Made by a program: the position numbers and the translations under genes. This document shows positions 28,524 through 38,345 of a stretch of DNA of 64,000 nt, in pieces (the stretch's first letter is position 1; every line of letters begins with the position of its first letter). The stretch covers positions 1-64,000 of IMG/VR virus record IMGVR_UViG_3300046001_008198; one strand, written 5' to 3'. Source of the DNA: a virus. The notes under the pieces are model-generated. The model worked only from the letters and a program-made list of their open reading frames with translations, ran no database searches and was not told the DNA's origin.

Positions 28524-31500
28524 ATGGGAATGTGCTTTCGTGATAAAAATGAAGAAACCAAGTTTAAAATTCTAGCAGGTGTTGTTGGTGAAAAAGAAGC
28601 ATGGAGAGATTTCTTTGAACAGAATGGTAATGTTCGTCCACCTTTAGTTGTTGTTAAAAAAATTGAAGATTTAGGCAATCAACCTGTAGCTATCGATGAA
28701 TTTCAGGAATATTACGAGAGTCTTCCTGAGGCAATTGATGAGCTACCAGTTGAACAAATCAACAATCTTTTGGCTGCAAATAGCAGAAAGGAAAGCATGC
28801 GTGCTGTGGAAACATTAAGTAAGCAGTTAGGCATTGAAGCAATTATTGTTACTCCACAGGAAGCGATGGAAATGAAGAAGTCTTCGGATCCAGGAATGGG
28901 TTTTTTCAGATCAGGAAAAGTTTATCTTGTCGAAGGAGCTTTTGATGCTGATACAATCTTCCATGAATTTTCACATCCTTTGGTTAAGAGTTTATCCAAA
29001 AATAATCGAGAGGTGTTTGAGTCTTTATTCAATGAAGTAATGGCATCGGATTTAGGGTTTCATTTAGTTTCTGGCATGGAGTCTTCTTCTTTAGATCCTG
29101 CAAGTAATGAATACAAGGAAGAGGTTATAGTAAGAGCAATGGAATTAATTAATCGGGAAGTTGTGGCTAAACCACAAAGCTGGTTAGATAAATTATTTTT
29201 TGCTTTTCGCCAGATGTTGAGAAAGGTTTTTAAAATTGATGCCTCTAAGCTGGCTCCTACAACAACACTCAAGCAATTGGTTACGATGCTTAATCAAGGC
29301 GATAGTTTTAAGTTAGACTATGAGGCTTTGAATGCTGATGATACTTTGATGCTCAAGATGGAGTCAGATGAATTAATGAAAAGAATTAATCAAGCTGGTG
29401 CTGATACTGCTCAAAAAATAATCAATGAGTTTGCTGATATGATTAAAGAGCAGGTTGCTGCAGCAGGAAAGCCAAATTCTATTTACTCTCAAATTGCAGA
29501 AGGTTTTACTAATGAAGAGAATGATGGTCTTCTACAAAACCTTCGTAAGATTACTGAGGTATTGAGCACTTCAGACAAATCCCGTAAAGCTGTCAAGTCA
29601 TTATCTGCTAATGTCCGAGATCAGGAAATAAATGAAGTTGTTACCAAACTGGAATCTATATTCAAAAGCATTGCCAAAGGAGAGGAAGTATTCAAAATGA
29701 TTCAGGAAAAAATGGCGATTCTTGAAAAGAAAGATGGAGTCATTGAAGATTTGGACGCGTTGCATGCACTTGGTCAGTATGCGCTGCAGTGGGATAACTT
29801 CTTGAATAAAACTTTGGATAAAAATGCACTCTACATGAATTTGTATAGTGATAATCAAGAAACAGCTTTTACCACTAGAATGACAACACTTGCCGAAAGT
29901 GCTACCAATTTAACCAGAGATATTGCAATTCAAAAAGCCCGTCTTGTTTCCAAGATAATAAGCGATCAGGTGAATAAAGAAAAAGCTCCTGTTACCGCTG
30001 CTTATTTGAAAAACCTAGATCAGTTGAGAGATTCAGGAAATATGAGAGATTATGATCGCATGCATACTGAATTTTATGGACTTTCTCCAGATGAGATGTT
30101 GGAATACAATCGATTGAACTCTGCCACTCCTGGAACCTTAACTGTAGCACAGCAGGAACGCTATACTAATTTTAGATTTTTAAAAACTCAAGGAACCGAA
30201 GTTACTCCCGATACAATAATGGATATGCTTATGGGACTTTCTCCTGATGCGGTTGCTTTAAATAATATTATTGAGGGTGCAGCTAACAGTCAGGATATAG
30301 TTGTAGGTGGGCTTCATACATTGGTTCGTAATCAAATGAATGAACTTCATGGTATTATGAATTCAAATCAAGCTGAGATGCTTAATAAAATTAATCCTCA
30401 CTTGAAAGCTACTGGATGGGATAAGAAAAGACATTTCGGAACCAATGGTATTGGTAGTGCTTTAAAGCAGGTTACTAATGTTGGACGACTTGTCAATAAT
30501 GAAATAGAAGATTTCCACGATTATCAATTTATGAATAACTTCAAAGATTGGGAAAAGGATATCAGTGTGTTACAGCATTCTATTAAATTGGCGGCCGATG
30601 AATATAAAAATTCTGGATTAGATGAGCATTACGATGAATACTTGAGAGCTACTGAAGCACTGGAAGATTTTAACAGGGCTTACATGCATCAAAAATATGT
30701 AGATGAGTATTACGATGTTCAGAAACTATTAAGAGGTGACATCGGTAGAGAAGTGCGTAAAAGACTTCATTTGTTTTATGGTGAAATGAATGAGATGCAG
30801 GATCTTGAATTACCTATTTGGGATCATCGTCAAACAGATCACATAAAAAATAAGTGGGTTGAGCTACGATGGATGAGTAGTATATACAATGCAGATGGAA
30901 CTGAGAAAGTTGGAAGAGAAAAAGAAATTGCTGAAAGATTGGCTGAATACAATGAGAAATCTCAGAAGTTTAAAGAGTCTGTTCGAAAAGAAGGAGTTTT
31001 TGAATTAGCTTACAATACTTTTGTTGAGAACTGGTTGGATGAAAATCCTGATCATACAATTGGAAGTTCTGCTTTCGAAGGGGCTCGTAATAGTTGGATG
31101 CGTAAGAATACTACTGTTCAAATTGATGAGGCTTACTATGAAAAAAGAGCTGCTCTTTATGATGAGAAGTCTGTCATATTAAAGAAGTTTAATGAGTTGA
31201 ATAAAGATATTGCTGATGTTGGAGATTTATACAAACAGATTTATGATTTGAATAAAAAGTCTAAAGATGATCAAGGTCAGTATGATGGGACAGCTCTTTC
31301 TGCAGCAAATCAGATCCGAATCAGGGATATGCATATTGAAATCGAAGAAGCAACTGAATTGTATTATCGAAGAAATGGATTAACTAAAGAGGAATACCGT
31401 GAGTACCGTGACATCATGATATATTTTGATACCAATGGTCATCAGTTTGAATCACCTACGGCTGAGTCGAGATACATGCAGCTTAAAGAATTGATTAATG

Positions 31501-34352
31501 AAGGATTAAAAAATGCAAAGTTTGGAATAACTCAAGATCAAGTTGAGCGATTAGCTGAAATTGAAAAAGAACTTTCTTCTATGCGTACTACTACAGCTAC
31601 AGATTATTATGCTGCAGCTTTTGTATCTATTCTTAGAGAAAAAGGAAATGAAACAGGTTTGGAAATTTTTGATGAGTATGTTCAGGGATACGGTTATGTT
31701 GTAGGTGAAGATGATATTCCGGAAGATGTTATTAGTAAATTTCTTTATGAAGAAGAATTCTTACTGGATGAAGTTAAAGCAAGCGCTCCTACTTTTGCTG
31801 AGTGGTTTGACAACAACCATTACGATAAAGAAAAATTTGTTTTAATTGAAGATGAAGAGGGTGAGAGCAGAGGTGAATATAGAATGGTTCCTGAGAAAAC
31901 AAGTCTCTGGTCTTTTACAAAACCTTCTGATAATCTTTATTACAAAGCTGAACCAATGTATGATGCTCAGGGTAACATTGTTGGTGTATTTGAACTGGAT
32001 CATACTCCTCGTGTTCCTAACATGACTTTCTATAAAAGTGTTGTCAAAGAAGAATACAAAACTGAGATTGTAGAAAGAGATTACATTGATAATAATGGGA
32101 ACTTGGTATTAGCAAACATTGATAATCGAAATAGATTTCTTCCAAAAACTCCGCAACAAGGTGCTAGCAGCAGTAAGTACATCAATCCTGATTACCAAAC
32201 TATGTTTGATACCGATCATGATTTATGGAATATGCTGGATGAGTTTAAGAACATCCATTTAGATTCTCAGATTGGTCTTGATAATGCCCAGAAATTAGGA
32301 TTGAGTTATCCTTCAGCAAGAAGAGCTGGTTTAGAGAAGTTTACTCCACATAAACCAAAAGAGGCAGCGCGTAGATTTGTAAGTAATACATTACAGATGG
32401 TACATTCTCAAGCGGATGATTACAATTTTGGTTTGATGATGAAGCCTATTGGAACTAAAAAACTTGATGAGTTTGGTAGACCTGTCTACGGTACATTTGA
32501 ATTGGATCTGGACGATCGTAGTTTGGATATCATTGATTTAATGATGCAGTATCAACAAAGTGTTGAGTCATTTAAACTTCTACGAAAGAATTATTCAGTG
32601 GCCAAAACTTTACAAGAACTTTTAGCTGGTGAAACCATTGCTCCTCAAATCAATAAATTCAAAAAAGAATTAGATTTTGTAGCTGCTGTTTCAAAGAATC
32701 CAAATGTTGTACATAGAGCAAAGGCTGTTAATCAAATCTTTGAAAGACATTATGAAGGCGCAGGGCTTACTTCTTTTGGTGAAGGAACTATTGGACGGGA
32801 AGCAACACGTATGGCTCACAGAGGTGTAAGTGGAATATCATCTCTTTCAAACAGGAAGTTCTTCTTTTTCAATTGGATGTCTGATGCTACCAATGCTGTT
32901 TCAGGAAGAGTACAATACGGTTTAATTTCTGCAACTAGATCTGGTGATTATTTCAATATGAAAAACTGGATGGTTGGTGAAAAGAAAGCTTCTTCTACAA
33001 TTTCTCAGATGTTGGCATTGACTTATTCTTCTAGTACACGGGGGGTTGATGTCCAATTGGCTCAATTAATGAACGCGGCTCCTGATAAATTTGAACATGA
33101 AATTGGAGATGCAGGTAGTCGTAATGCATCCAAAGATGCTTATGAAGGTAAAGCAGGTTATGCTGTAAGAGCTGTACTACAACATCAGTTGGAACTTGCA
33201 GCTTTTTACGCGTTACTTGATAATCAAAAATATAGATTTCAGATAAATGGAACTGGTCCGCTTACTACTTTGGATAAATCGGTTGAACTTCGTAATGGAA
33301 AGATTCATACAAAAGATGGAGTTCCTCAGGAATACAGTATTAGTTATGATTCAAAAGGTACACTTATTTTAGGTGATAAATTGAAACAAATTATGAATCA
33401 CCATAATGGATTTTTAGTAAAAGCTACAGGTCTTGCAGGTAAGTTTAGCCAATCTGAATTTATGAATAGATGGCTGCTTGGTAAAATAATGCTGATGGTA
33501 TTAAGATTTGTTCCTGGTATGACTATGGATCGATATCAATTTAAAATCAGGAAGGATATGCCTAAGTCGGCAATGACTAAATCAGGATTAGGGTATTCAG
33601 GAAGAGCAATTAAGGGATTGTTTACAGGAAATATACAGGCTCGTTATAATTGGGATACAAAACAAGCCGAGATCGGTATGTATGTTGGAGCTTTGCAATT
33701 TTTTCAAAGAACTGTTACTGGAAGATTGAGTAATGTTTCGAATAATGAGTACGCAAGAGAAAATCTTCGCGGATTATTTGGAGTTGCTTTAACTAAAGCT
33801 ATGCAGGCTTTGATTCTTTCAATGTGTTCGGGTATGGTGTTTAATGATGACGATGACGATGAGTATAATGATTATCAGTATGATCCTAACAATCCTGATT
33901 ACCAATCTTTAAAAGCTTCTGCTACACTACCGAGACTTCCTGGGGTTGATCCTAAGTATGCTGCATCAAAAGGTATGTTTGAAGTAGGTGATTATGCACA
34001 ATTAGTTGCATTACGACTTGGACTTCGGGTAGAAAAAGAAACTGATACATGGAATCCTTTAACTCTTACACCTTTAGTAAAAGATATTATCTTAGGAAAT
34101 GGTCCTGCGGGTGAGGGTTCTGTGAAAGATGTGTTTGAAATAGTTAAGCTTTTAACTTTGGAAACTAAGGCTGCTATGGGATTTGAAGTCCAAGATTCTA
34201 AATTAACTATTGGAGCAGATGCAGGTCCTTATACTTGGCAGAGAGAAGGTGAAAGAAAAATTTGGAATGTTACAGGTCGATTATTTGGACTGAACGGAAG
34301 TATGATCAATCCAGCCCAAGCAATCGAAAATGAAGCGGCTTTCGCTAAATAA
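28524..34352 (+). CDS. Giant late protein 3 with N-terminal zincin motif (1,942 aa)
   Basis: H147-E-F-S-H151 lies in a helix after a beta strand (KVYLVEGAFDADTIFHEFSH), the normal setting of an HExxH zinc metallopeptidase. A Glu-rich helix about 35 residues on (EEVIVRAMEL) could hold the third ligand. Residues about 250-1000 are long, charged and probably coiled-coil. Residues about 1440-1480 are aromatic-rich (KFFFFNWMSD). Near 1760-1785 a hydrophobic stretch (AMQALILSMCSGMVF) is followed at once by an acidic run (NDDDDDEYND). This suggests membrane interaction. It is the last + strand gene, ending one base before the stop of a convergent gene. It is probably packaged with the RNA polymerase giant. 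Whether the zincin acts on host or phage proteins is unknown. Confidence 0.85.
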   Translation: MGMCFRDKNEETKFKILAGVVGEKEAWRDFFEQNGNVRPPLVVVKKIEDLGNQPVAIDEFQEYYESLPEAIDELPVEQINNLLAANSRKESMRAVETLSKQLGIEAIIVTPQEAMEMKKSSDPGMGFFRSGKVYLVEGAFDADTIFHEFSHPLVKSLSKNNREVFESLFNEVMASDLGFHLVSGMESSSLDPASNEYKEEVIVRAMELINREVVAKPQSWLDKLFFAFRQMLRKVFKIDASKLAPTTTLKQLVTMLNQGDSFKLDYEALNADDTLMLKMESDELMKRINQAGADTAQKIINEFADMIKEQVAAAGKPNSIYSQIAEGFTNEENDGLLQNLRKITEVLSTSDKSRKAVKSLSANVRDQEINEVVTKLESIFKSIAKGEEVFKMIQEKMAILEKKDGVIEDLDALHALGQYALQWDNFLNKTLDKNALYMNLYSDNQETAFTTRMTTLAESATNLTRDIAIQKARLVSKIISDQVNKEKAPVTAAYLKNLDQLRDSGNMRDYDRMHTEFYGLSPDEMLEYNRLNSATPGTLTVAQQERYTNFRFLKTQGTEVTPDTIMDMLMGLSPDAVALNNIIEGAANSQDIVVGGLHTLVRNQMNELHGIMNSNQAEMLNKINPHLKATGWDKKRHFGTNGIGSALKQVTNVGRLVNNEIEDFHDYQFMNNFKDWEKDISVLQHSIKLAADEYKNSGLDEHYDEYLRATEALEDFNRAYMHQKYVDEYYDVQKLLRGDIGREVRKRLHLFYGEMNEMQDLELPIWDHRQTDHIKNKWVELRWMSSIYNADGTEKVGREKEIAERLAEYNEKSQKFKESVRKEGVFELAYNTFVENWLDENPDHTIGSSAFEGARNSWMRKNTTVQIDEAYYEKRAALYDEKSVILKKFNELNKDIADVGDLYKQIYDLNKKSKDDQGQYDGTALSAANQIRIRDMHIEIEEATELYYRRNGLTKEEYREYRDIMIYFDTNGHQFESPTAESRYMQLKELINEGLKNAKFGITQDQVERLAEIEKELSSMRTTTATDYYAAAFVSILREKGNETGLEIFDEYVQGYGYVVGEDDIPEDVISKFLYEEEFLLDEVKASAPTFAEWFDNNHYDKEKFVLIEDEEGESRGEYRMVPEKTSLWSFTKPSDNLYYKAEPMYDAQGNIVGVFELDHTPRVPNMTFYKSVVKEEYKTEIVERDYIDNNGNLVLANIDNRNRFLPKTPQQGASSSKYINPDYQTMFDTDHDLWNMLDEFKNIHLDSQIGLDNAQKLGLSYPSARRAGLEKFTPHKPKEAARRFVSNTLQMVHSQADDYNFGLMMKPIGTKKLDEFGRPVYGTFELDLDDRSLDIIDLMMQYQQSVESFKLLRKNYSVAKTLQELLAGETIAPQINKFKKELDFVAAVSKNPNVVHRAKAVNQIFERHYEGAGLTSFGEGTIGREATRMAHRGVSGISSLSNRKFFFFNWMSDATNAVSGRVQYGLISATRSGDYFNMKNWMVGEKKASSTISQMLALTYSSSTRGVDVQLAQLMNAAPDKFEHEIGDAGSRNASKDAYEGKAGYAVRAVLQHQLELAAFYALLDNQKYRFQINGTGPLTTLDKSVELRNGKIHTKDGVPQEYSISYDSKGTLILGDKLKQIMNHHNGFLVKATGLAGKFSQSEFMNRWLLGKIMLMVLRFVPGMTMDRYQFKIRKDMPKSAMTKSGLGYSGRAIKGLFTGNIQARYNWDTKQAEIGMYVGALQFFQRTVTGRLSNVSNNEYARENLRGLFGVALTKAMQALILSMCSGMVFNDDDDDEYNDYQYDPNNPDYQSLKASATLPRLPGVDPKYAASKGMFEVGDYAQLVALRLGLRVEKETDTWNPLTLTPLVKDIILGNGPAGEGSVKDVFEIVKLLTLETKAAMGFEVQDSKLTIGADAGPYTWQREGERKIWNVTGRLFGLNGSMINPAQAIENEAAFAK

Positions 34353-34901
34353 TTAAGATAATTCTGTTAGTAGTTCGGCAAGAGCTTTCTTTCCAAAACA
34401 AACAGTTTCTTTCTCAAGAAAAGGTGGTTCTATTAGTTCCACCTTTTTCATTATAGTTTCTACATCGCAATTCAATTCATCCGCATAATCCTGATAATAG
34501 TTTTCAGGGTGTATTGCAATCTCTGAAATTGGATGATCTGTTCTGCTCAGAAGGATCTTTGTGTTTAAAGTAAGCTTTGTGTACTCACCTCGTAAGATAG
34601 TGTCGTAGATGTTAGCTATCTGCGTAAATTCAAAGAAGAAATATTCATATTCATCATCGCTAATACTAAAATCAAAGAATTTATTCTCCGAAAGTATTGT
34701 TCTGACAGTCTGACTAATGTGATTTTTATGGAACAGACAGATTAAAGGACGGGTTTTCCCTAGATCCACTGATTCAATTTGTAGATATGTGCCGATAGGA
34801 ACAACATTTTTTGGAAGTTGTAACAAAGGGAACAAGAAGATTAAACTTTTAGTGTCATCTCTATGAGTCAGAAGTTTTTCGATTACGGTTGCTTTATTCA
34901 T
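34353..34901 (-). CDS. Unknown protein (182 aa)
   Basis: I chose the ATG at 34901. An extension to a GTG at 34967 overlaps the upstream methyltransferase gene and adds a hydrophobic non-conserved-looking stretch. The body is mixed alpha/beta with an aromatic, acidic run (DDEYEYFFFEF). No known motif is seen. The stop is adjacent to the stop of the giant gene on the other strand, so this is the last gene of the leftward unit. Confidence 0.7.
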   Translation of the reverse strand: MNKATVIEKLLTHRDDTKSLIFLFPLLQLPKNVVPIGTYLQIESVDLGKTRPLICLFHKNHISQTVRTILSENKFFDFSISDDEYEYFFFEFTQIANIYDTILRGEYTKLTLNTKILLSRTDHPISEIAIHPENYYQDYADELNCDVETIMKKVELIEPPFLEKETVCFGKKALAELLTELS

Positions 34902-34954
34902 TTTTAATATTTTATATAAAGGTAATAAATAATTAATAGTTAAACAAAAAATGT

Positions 34955-36043
34955 TTAAAATCCCCACATATTTTTTACCTCTTCTAATTCAGGTTTCTGA
35001 AAATCCCTTGCTACTGAAGGGTTTCGATCACCTTCCGCATGGAATACCCAAATATAAGTTTCCACATTGGTCCCACTTTCTTTAAATGCTCCTTTTGATA
35101 CAGGAAAATAGAGGCCTCCTTCATTTTCAGCCCATTCTTTAAATTCCTGATACTTTTTTTGATTATTTGTAATTGGACTAGGGGAACTCATTGTGATTAA
35201 TTGTCCTCCTGGTTTTAGAAACTTGTACATGTGTCGAATATGTTGAATATCCTGACCTCCTGTAAAAGGTGGATTTGCAATGATTAAATTAAATTGACCA
35301 AGAGTTTCAGGAGTATGTTTAAGAAAGTCTCCTTGTAATGTAGTTACATCAGAATTTGATTCAAATTTATCAGTAAGAACTGAATAATTCACATCACTGT
35401 ATTCCAAAGCTGTTATTTTTATGTCAGGTCTTACTGTTTGAAGGGCTTGCACAATTGCTCCCTGACCTGCTGAAGGTTCAAGCATTGTGTATCCTGGTCC
35501 AAGCATTCCAATTATTTGATTGGTTAATTCTTCACAAACTGCTGCAGGTGTTCCGAAGAACTGTAATTCTTTTTTCAGATTTTTAATCTCTCCATTTAAG
35601 ATCCGCTCTTGCATGATTTTCGCTGAAATGGGGAACTCAAATGCATTGTTTTTATACTTACCAAGGTTTTTGGTTAAGTAAGTCTTTACATCATTGTAAT
35701 TATCGAAGAATACATTCTCAGGAAGGATTAGTTTTTTACCGTCAGGAATCATGCGGCCAATGTTACGGAGCACTTCATCCTCATCATATTCAACAGGTAT
35801 TGATTTCAAATCAAGTTGTTTGTTACCTGATGAAATTTCTATCGAAACTGTTTTGCCAATGTTACTTTTAATAAATTCTATATCTTGTTTGGTAAAAGTA
35901 TAGTCACAACCATCTCCTAATGCAATAGTTTTGCGGTTTTCATCTATTAATATTTTAGCTGAAATACTTCCTTCTGTTACATAATATAATTCGGATTTGA
36001 CTGTGACTGTTACAAGATCATTATGGATTTCTATTTTTTCCAT
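34955..36043 (-). CDS. Class I SAM-dependent N6-adenine-type DNA methyltransferase (362 aa)
   Basis: The catalytic domain lies in the C-terminal half. Motif I is LEPSAGQGAIVQAL (about residues 184-197), the acidic end of the next strand is ALEYSD, and motif IV is NPPF (about residue 248), the signature of amino-methyltransferases acting on adenine. The N-terminal 160 residues are unassigned and may recognise the target or recruit partners. No restriction endonuclease lies beside it, so it is an orphan enzyme; protection against host restriction or epigenetic marking is plausible. It overlaps the end of a second, smaller methyltransferase-like gene by 13 bp, so the two are translationally coupled and may act together. 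Confidence 0.8.
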   Translation of the reverse strand: MEKIEIHNDLVTVTVKSELYYVTEGSISAKILIDENRKTIALGDGCDYTFTKQDIEFIKSNIGKTVSIEISSGNKQLDLKSIPVEYDEDEVLRNIGRMIPDGKKLILPENVFFDNYNDVKTYLTKNLGKYKNNAFEFPISAKIMQERILNGEIKNLKKELQFFGTPAAVCEELTNQIIGMLGPGYTMLEPSAGQGAIVQALQTVRPDIKITALEYSDVNYSVLTDKFESNSDVTTLQGDFLKHTPETLGQFNLIIANPPFTGGQDIQHIRHMYKFLKPGGQLITMSSPSPITNNQKKYQEFKEWAENEGGLYFPVSKGAFKESGTNVETYIWVFHAEGDRNPSVARDFQKPELEEVKNMWGF

Positions 36044-36582
36044 GTAGGGTGTGTAAAATATTTATATTCAATTGGACCTCGATATCCTTTTTCAAGTTCG
36101 AGTATCATTGTTTGTATTCGAAGGTATCCGAATGACTTTCTTGGTAATGCTGTGATGGATTTCAATCCGAATTCAATTAGGTGTCTACATCTAGTGTCGG
36201 AATCAAGCATTAAGAACCAAGGCATCACTGCAATTACATGATCACTCATCTTCATACACTCATTTAAGATATGATAACCTGCGGCCATGCCAGAAAGATT
36301 GATTCCTTCTGGTGCATTGTCGATAATCAAACTCTTTCCTGAGAAAGGAGGATTCATAATAACTGCATCATACCTTTCAGTAGTATTCAATAGAAAAAAA
36401 TCTTCTGCAGCAGTTACTCTAAATCGAGGGATACCAAGACTTACTTTTGATTTACGACTATGTAGTTCTTTTACAAGATTACCTTCTCCTGGAGTTGGTT
36501 CCAATATACTGTGACAATGAAATGGAATCATGTCCACCATGTATTTAGCAACCACAGGATGTGTTTGAAATTGTTTTTCCAT
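36031..36582 (-). CDS. Small N6-adenine-type methyltransferase-like protein (183 aa)
   Basis: The protein has a SAM-binding motif (ILEPTPGEGNLV, about residues 26-37) and NPPF (about residue 77), as in N6-adenine methyltransferases. It is only a minimal Rossmann core with no visible target-recognition domain, so it may depend on the larger methyltransferase encoded just downstream. Gln-Thr-His-Pro near the N terminus (QFQTHPVVAKYM) resembles the cofactor-binding helix found before motif I in this class. The gene ends with TAG and overlaps the next start. Confidence 0.75.
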   Translation of the reverse strand: MEKQFQTHPVVAKYMVDMIPFHCHSILEPTPGEGNLVKELHSRKSKVSLGIPRFRVTAAEDFFLLNTTERYDAVIMNPPFSGKSLIIDNAPEGINLSGMAAGYHILNECMKMSDHVIAVMPWFLMLDSDTRCRHLIEFGLKSITALPRKSFGYLRIQTMILELEKGYRGPIEYKYFTHPTWKK

Positions 36583-36583
36583 T

Positions 36584-36865
36584 TTACATTTTTACAAGTC
36601 TAATATGAGAAGCTCCATATCGATTTTGAAGTTGCTCTAATGCAACCATGTCTTCTTGGAATTCTTTTGACCATCCAAAATATTCGAGCGGATCTGGTTC
36701 TTGCATGTATGCCGCCACATTAAAGATGTGTTCTTTCATGTCTCCCTGATCTAACCATTGGTCAATTTTAAGAGTTTGTATTTTCTCAAAGGTTCCTAGA
36801 TTTAATTCTGATTGTAGCACATCAATTATTTTATGTGCATCGAACTTGGTTAATTTTTTACTCAT
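36584..36865 (-). CDS. Unknown small protein (93 aa)
   Basis: A short, mostly helical protein with no recognised domain. It is one base away from the downstream methyltransferase-like gene and overlaps the upstream gene by 8 bp, so it is part of a continuous leftward operon. The tight packing and the clean ATG support it as a real gene. Confidence 0.65.
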   Translation of the reverse strand: MSKKLTKFDAHKIIDVLQSELNLGTFEKIQTLKIDQWLDQGDMKEHIFNVAAYMQEPDPLEYFGWSKEFQEDMVALEQLQNRYGASHIRLVKM

Positions 36866-37157
36866 CGTTTTGTATATATCTGATTAATACATCTTTTCCA
36901 ATTGCTTCCATTAGGTCATTAACATCATAGTAATGAATCACAGCCGATGTAGTTACACGGGATAATAATTCCTGAGGACCTAATGAATCCAATACTTTTT
37001 CTTTAGCATATTCAATCAAAACATCATCAGGAATATCCTCTAAGACTTCATTGATATAATTAGTATCAACATCAATGTAAATTCTATCGGAACTCTGAGG
37101 TTCCATATTATTAATACATTTTGCATCGAAGGTGAGATTAACGGTAGGTTGTGCCAT
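36858..37157 (-). CDS. Unknown small acidic protein (99 aa)
   Basis: An acidic protein rich in Asp, Glu, Ile and Val, with no recognisable motif. It starts with ATG one base after the upstream stop and overlaps the downstream gene by 8 bp. It belongs to the dense leftward operon of accessory genes. Confidence 0.65.
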   Translation of the reverse strand: MAQPTVNLTFDAKCINNMEPQSSDRIYIDVDTNYINEVLEDIPDDVLIEYAKEKVLDSLGPQELLSRVTTSAVIHYYDVNDLMEAIGKDVLIRYIQNDE

Positions 37158-37158
37158 A

Positions 37159-37707
37159 TTAAATTAATTTACTTACAAGTTTTTCAGCTTCTTTACCATA
37201 TACTTTTTTGATATGATTACTTAAAGATATATCATCAGGGCAATTTACTCTTTTGTCCAGAGCAACAATATCTAATGTGAATTTATTACTCATCGCCATA
37301 ACTAGACCATCACCTTTTGGAGTGAAGCCTAGTATTTTTGTAAGTTTTTTCCAATCTTCTTTACGCTGAAGAGCTTCTATTACTTTATGCTCATATATTT
37401 CAGGAAGGTCTTCAACTGGTGGATGTCCTGTAATTAAATTATGAGCTCTTTTTGGATCCACTTTAGATAACCATTCGATCAATTGTTTTTTACAACTAAG
37501 TTTTGTTGAGGCTGACCACATAAATAATCCAGTTCTTACTTCACTCATACTGTAATAAAAATCTTGGAATTCGCCCCGAACTAATCTAGGATGTATTCCA
37601 AACTCAAATGTTTCACCATTGATTTCCCGAGAAATAATTTCAGCGGATATTTTATATAGTTTTTCTCCAGTAGCAATTGTTATTTCACGATTGATAATTT
37701 TTGCCAT
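37159..37707 (-). CDS. Unknown protein (182 aa)
   Basis: The N-terminal half looks beta-rich (REITIATGEKLYKISAEIIS) and the C-terminal half helical and basic. No domain is recognised. It lies one base from both neighbouring genes in the leftward operon, which supports expression as part of that unit. Confidence 0.7.
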   Translation of the reverse strand: MAKIINREITIATGEKLYKISAEIISREINGETFEFGIHPRLVRGEFQDFYYSMSEVRTGLFMWSASTKLSCKKQLIEWLSKVDPKRAHNLITGHPPVEDLPEIYEHKVIEALQRKEDWKKLTKILGFTPKGDGLVMAMSNKFTLDIVALDKRVNCPDDISLSNHIKKVYGKEAEKLVSKLI

Positions 37708-37708
37708 C

Positions 37709-37951
37709 TTATCCTTTTTTAACTTCGGTTAATAATTTTAGTTGTCTTTCCAATTCAAGCGCTACCTGAATTCCTTTTTGAGCTGTGAATGCAGGATCTG
37801 ATGTTAAGTTTGGATTACTTAAAGCAGCTGCAGTAAATTCTCTAGCACATCTTTCGAAGTAAGATTCACCTTCTTCTTCTTTCCAGGTTTTGTCTCCACT
37901 TGGATATTCCATAGTAGCAAATACAGGATGTACTTTTTTACTTAGATCCAT
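37709..37951 (-). CDS. Small unknown protein, partial paralogue of the next gene (80 aa)
   Basis: The C-terminal segment (FTAQKGIQVALELERQLKLL) aligns with the C-terminal part of the adjacent 135-aa protein (VAQKAIQIALAVCNQLEIM), including the preceding Asn/Pro-rich loop. This points to a duplicated helical module. The two genes overlap by 14 bp. No function can be assigned. Confidence 0.7.
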   Translation of the reverse strand: MDLSKKVHPVFATMEYPSGDKTWKEEEGESYFERCAREFTAAALSNPNLTSDPAFTAQKGIQVALELERQLKLLTEVKKG

Positions 37952-38345
37952 CTCTTAATATATTTTCCATGATTTCTAATTGGTTGCATACAGCTAATGC
38001 AATTTGAATAGCCTTCTGAGCAACCTGTTCTGGTTCTAAGTTGTTATTATTAGGATTGGCTGTTATTCCTGATATAGCATGCTCAGTATAGATTGCAAGA
38101 TAGTTTTTGTTACTACCCGGAACGCGTAAAGCTTTCTTTTCATGAATCGTATGTGATTTCTGCATATCTTGCATAGGTCCTGAATTAGCCTTAGCCATTG
38201 TCATATTAATCTTACCAATTGTACCCTCCGCTGCTTGATCTATAGGAAGTATTCCTAAAGCTTGCTGTCTTTTTTGTATAGAATTTAAATTATCTTGAAG
38301 GCTTGCTCTTGCATATTTTGCGGAACGATCTCCATCTGTACTCAT
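37938..38345 (-). CDS. Small unknown protein with shared C-terminal helical module (135 aa)
   Basis: The basic N-terminal half (about 80 residues) is unassigned. The C-terminal region resembles that of the 80-aa protein encoded immediately downstream: an Asn/Pro loop followed by an amphipathic AQKxIQxAL helix. It overlaps both neighbouring genes. A structural or regulatory role is possible; nothing more can be read. Confidence 0.7.
   Translation of the reverse strand: MSTDGDRSAKYARASLQDNLNSIQKRQQALGILPIDQAAEGTIGKINMTMAKANSGPMQDMQKSHTIHEKKALRVPGSNKNYLAIYTEHAISGITANPNNNNLEPEQVAQKAIQIALAVCNQLEIMENILRDGSK

Noticed and set aside
34902-34967. GTG-start extension of the 182-aa gene
   Set aside because: The added residues are hydrophobic and overlap the methyltransferase gene; the ATG at 34901 is simpler.
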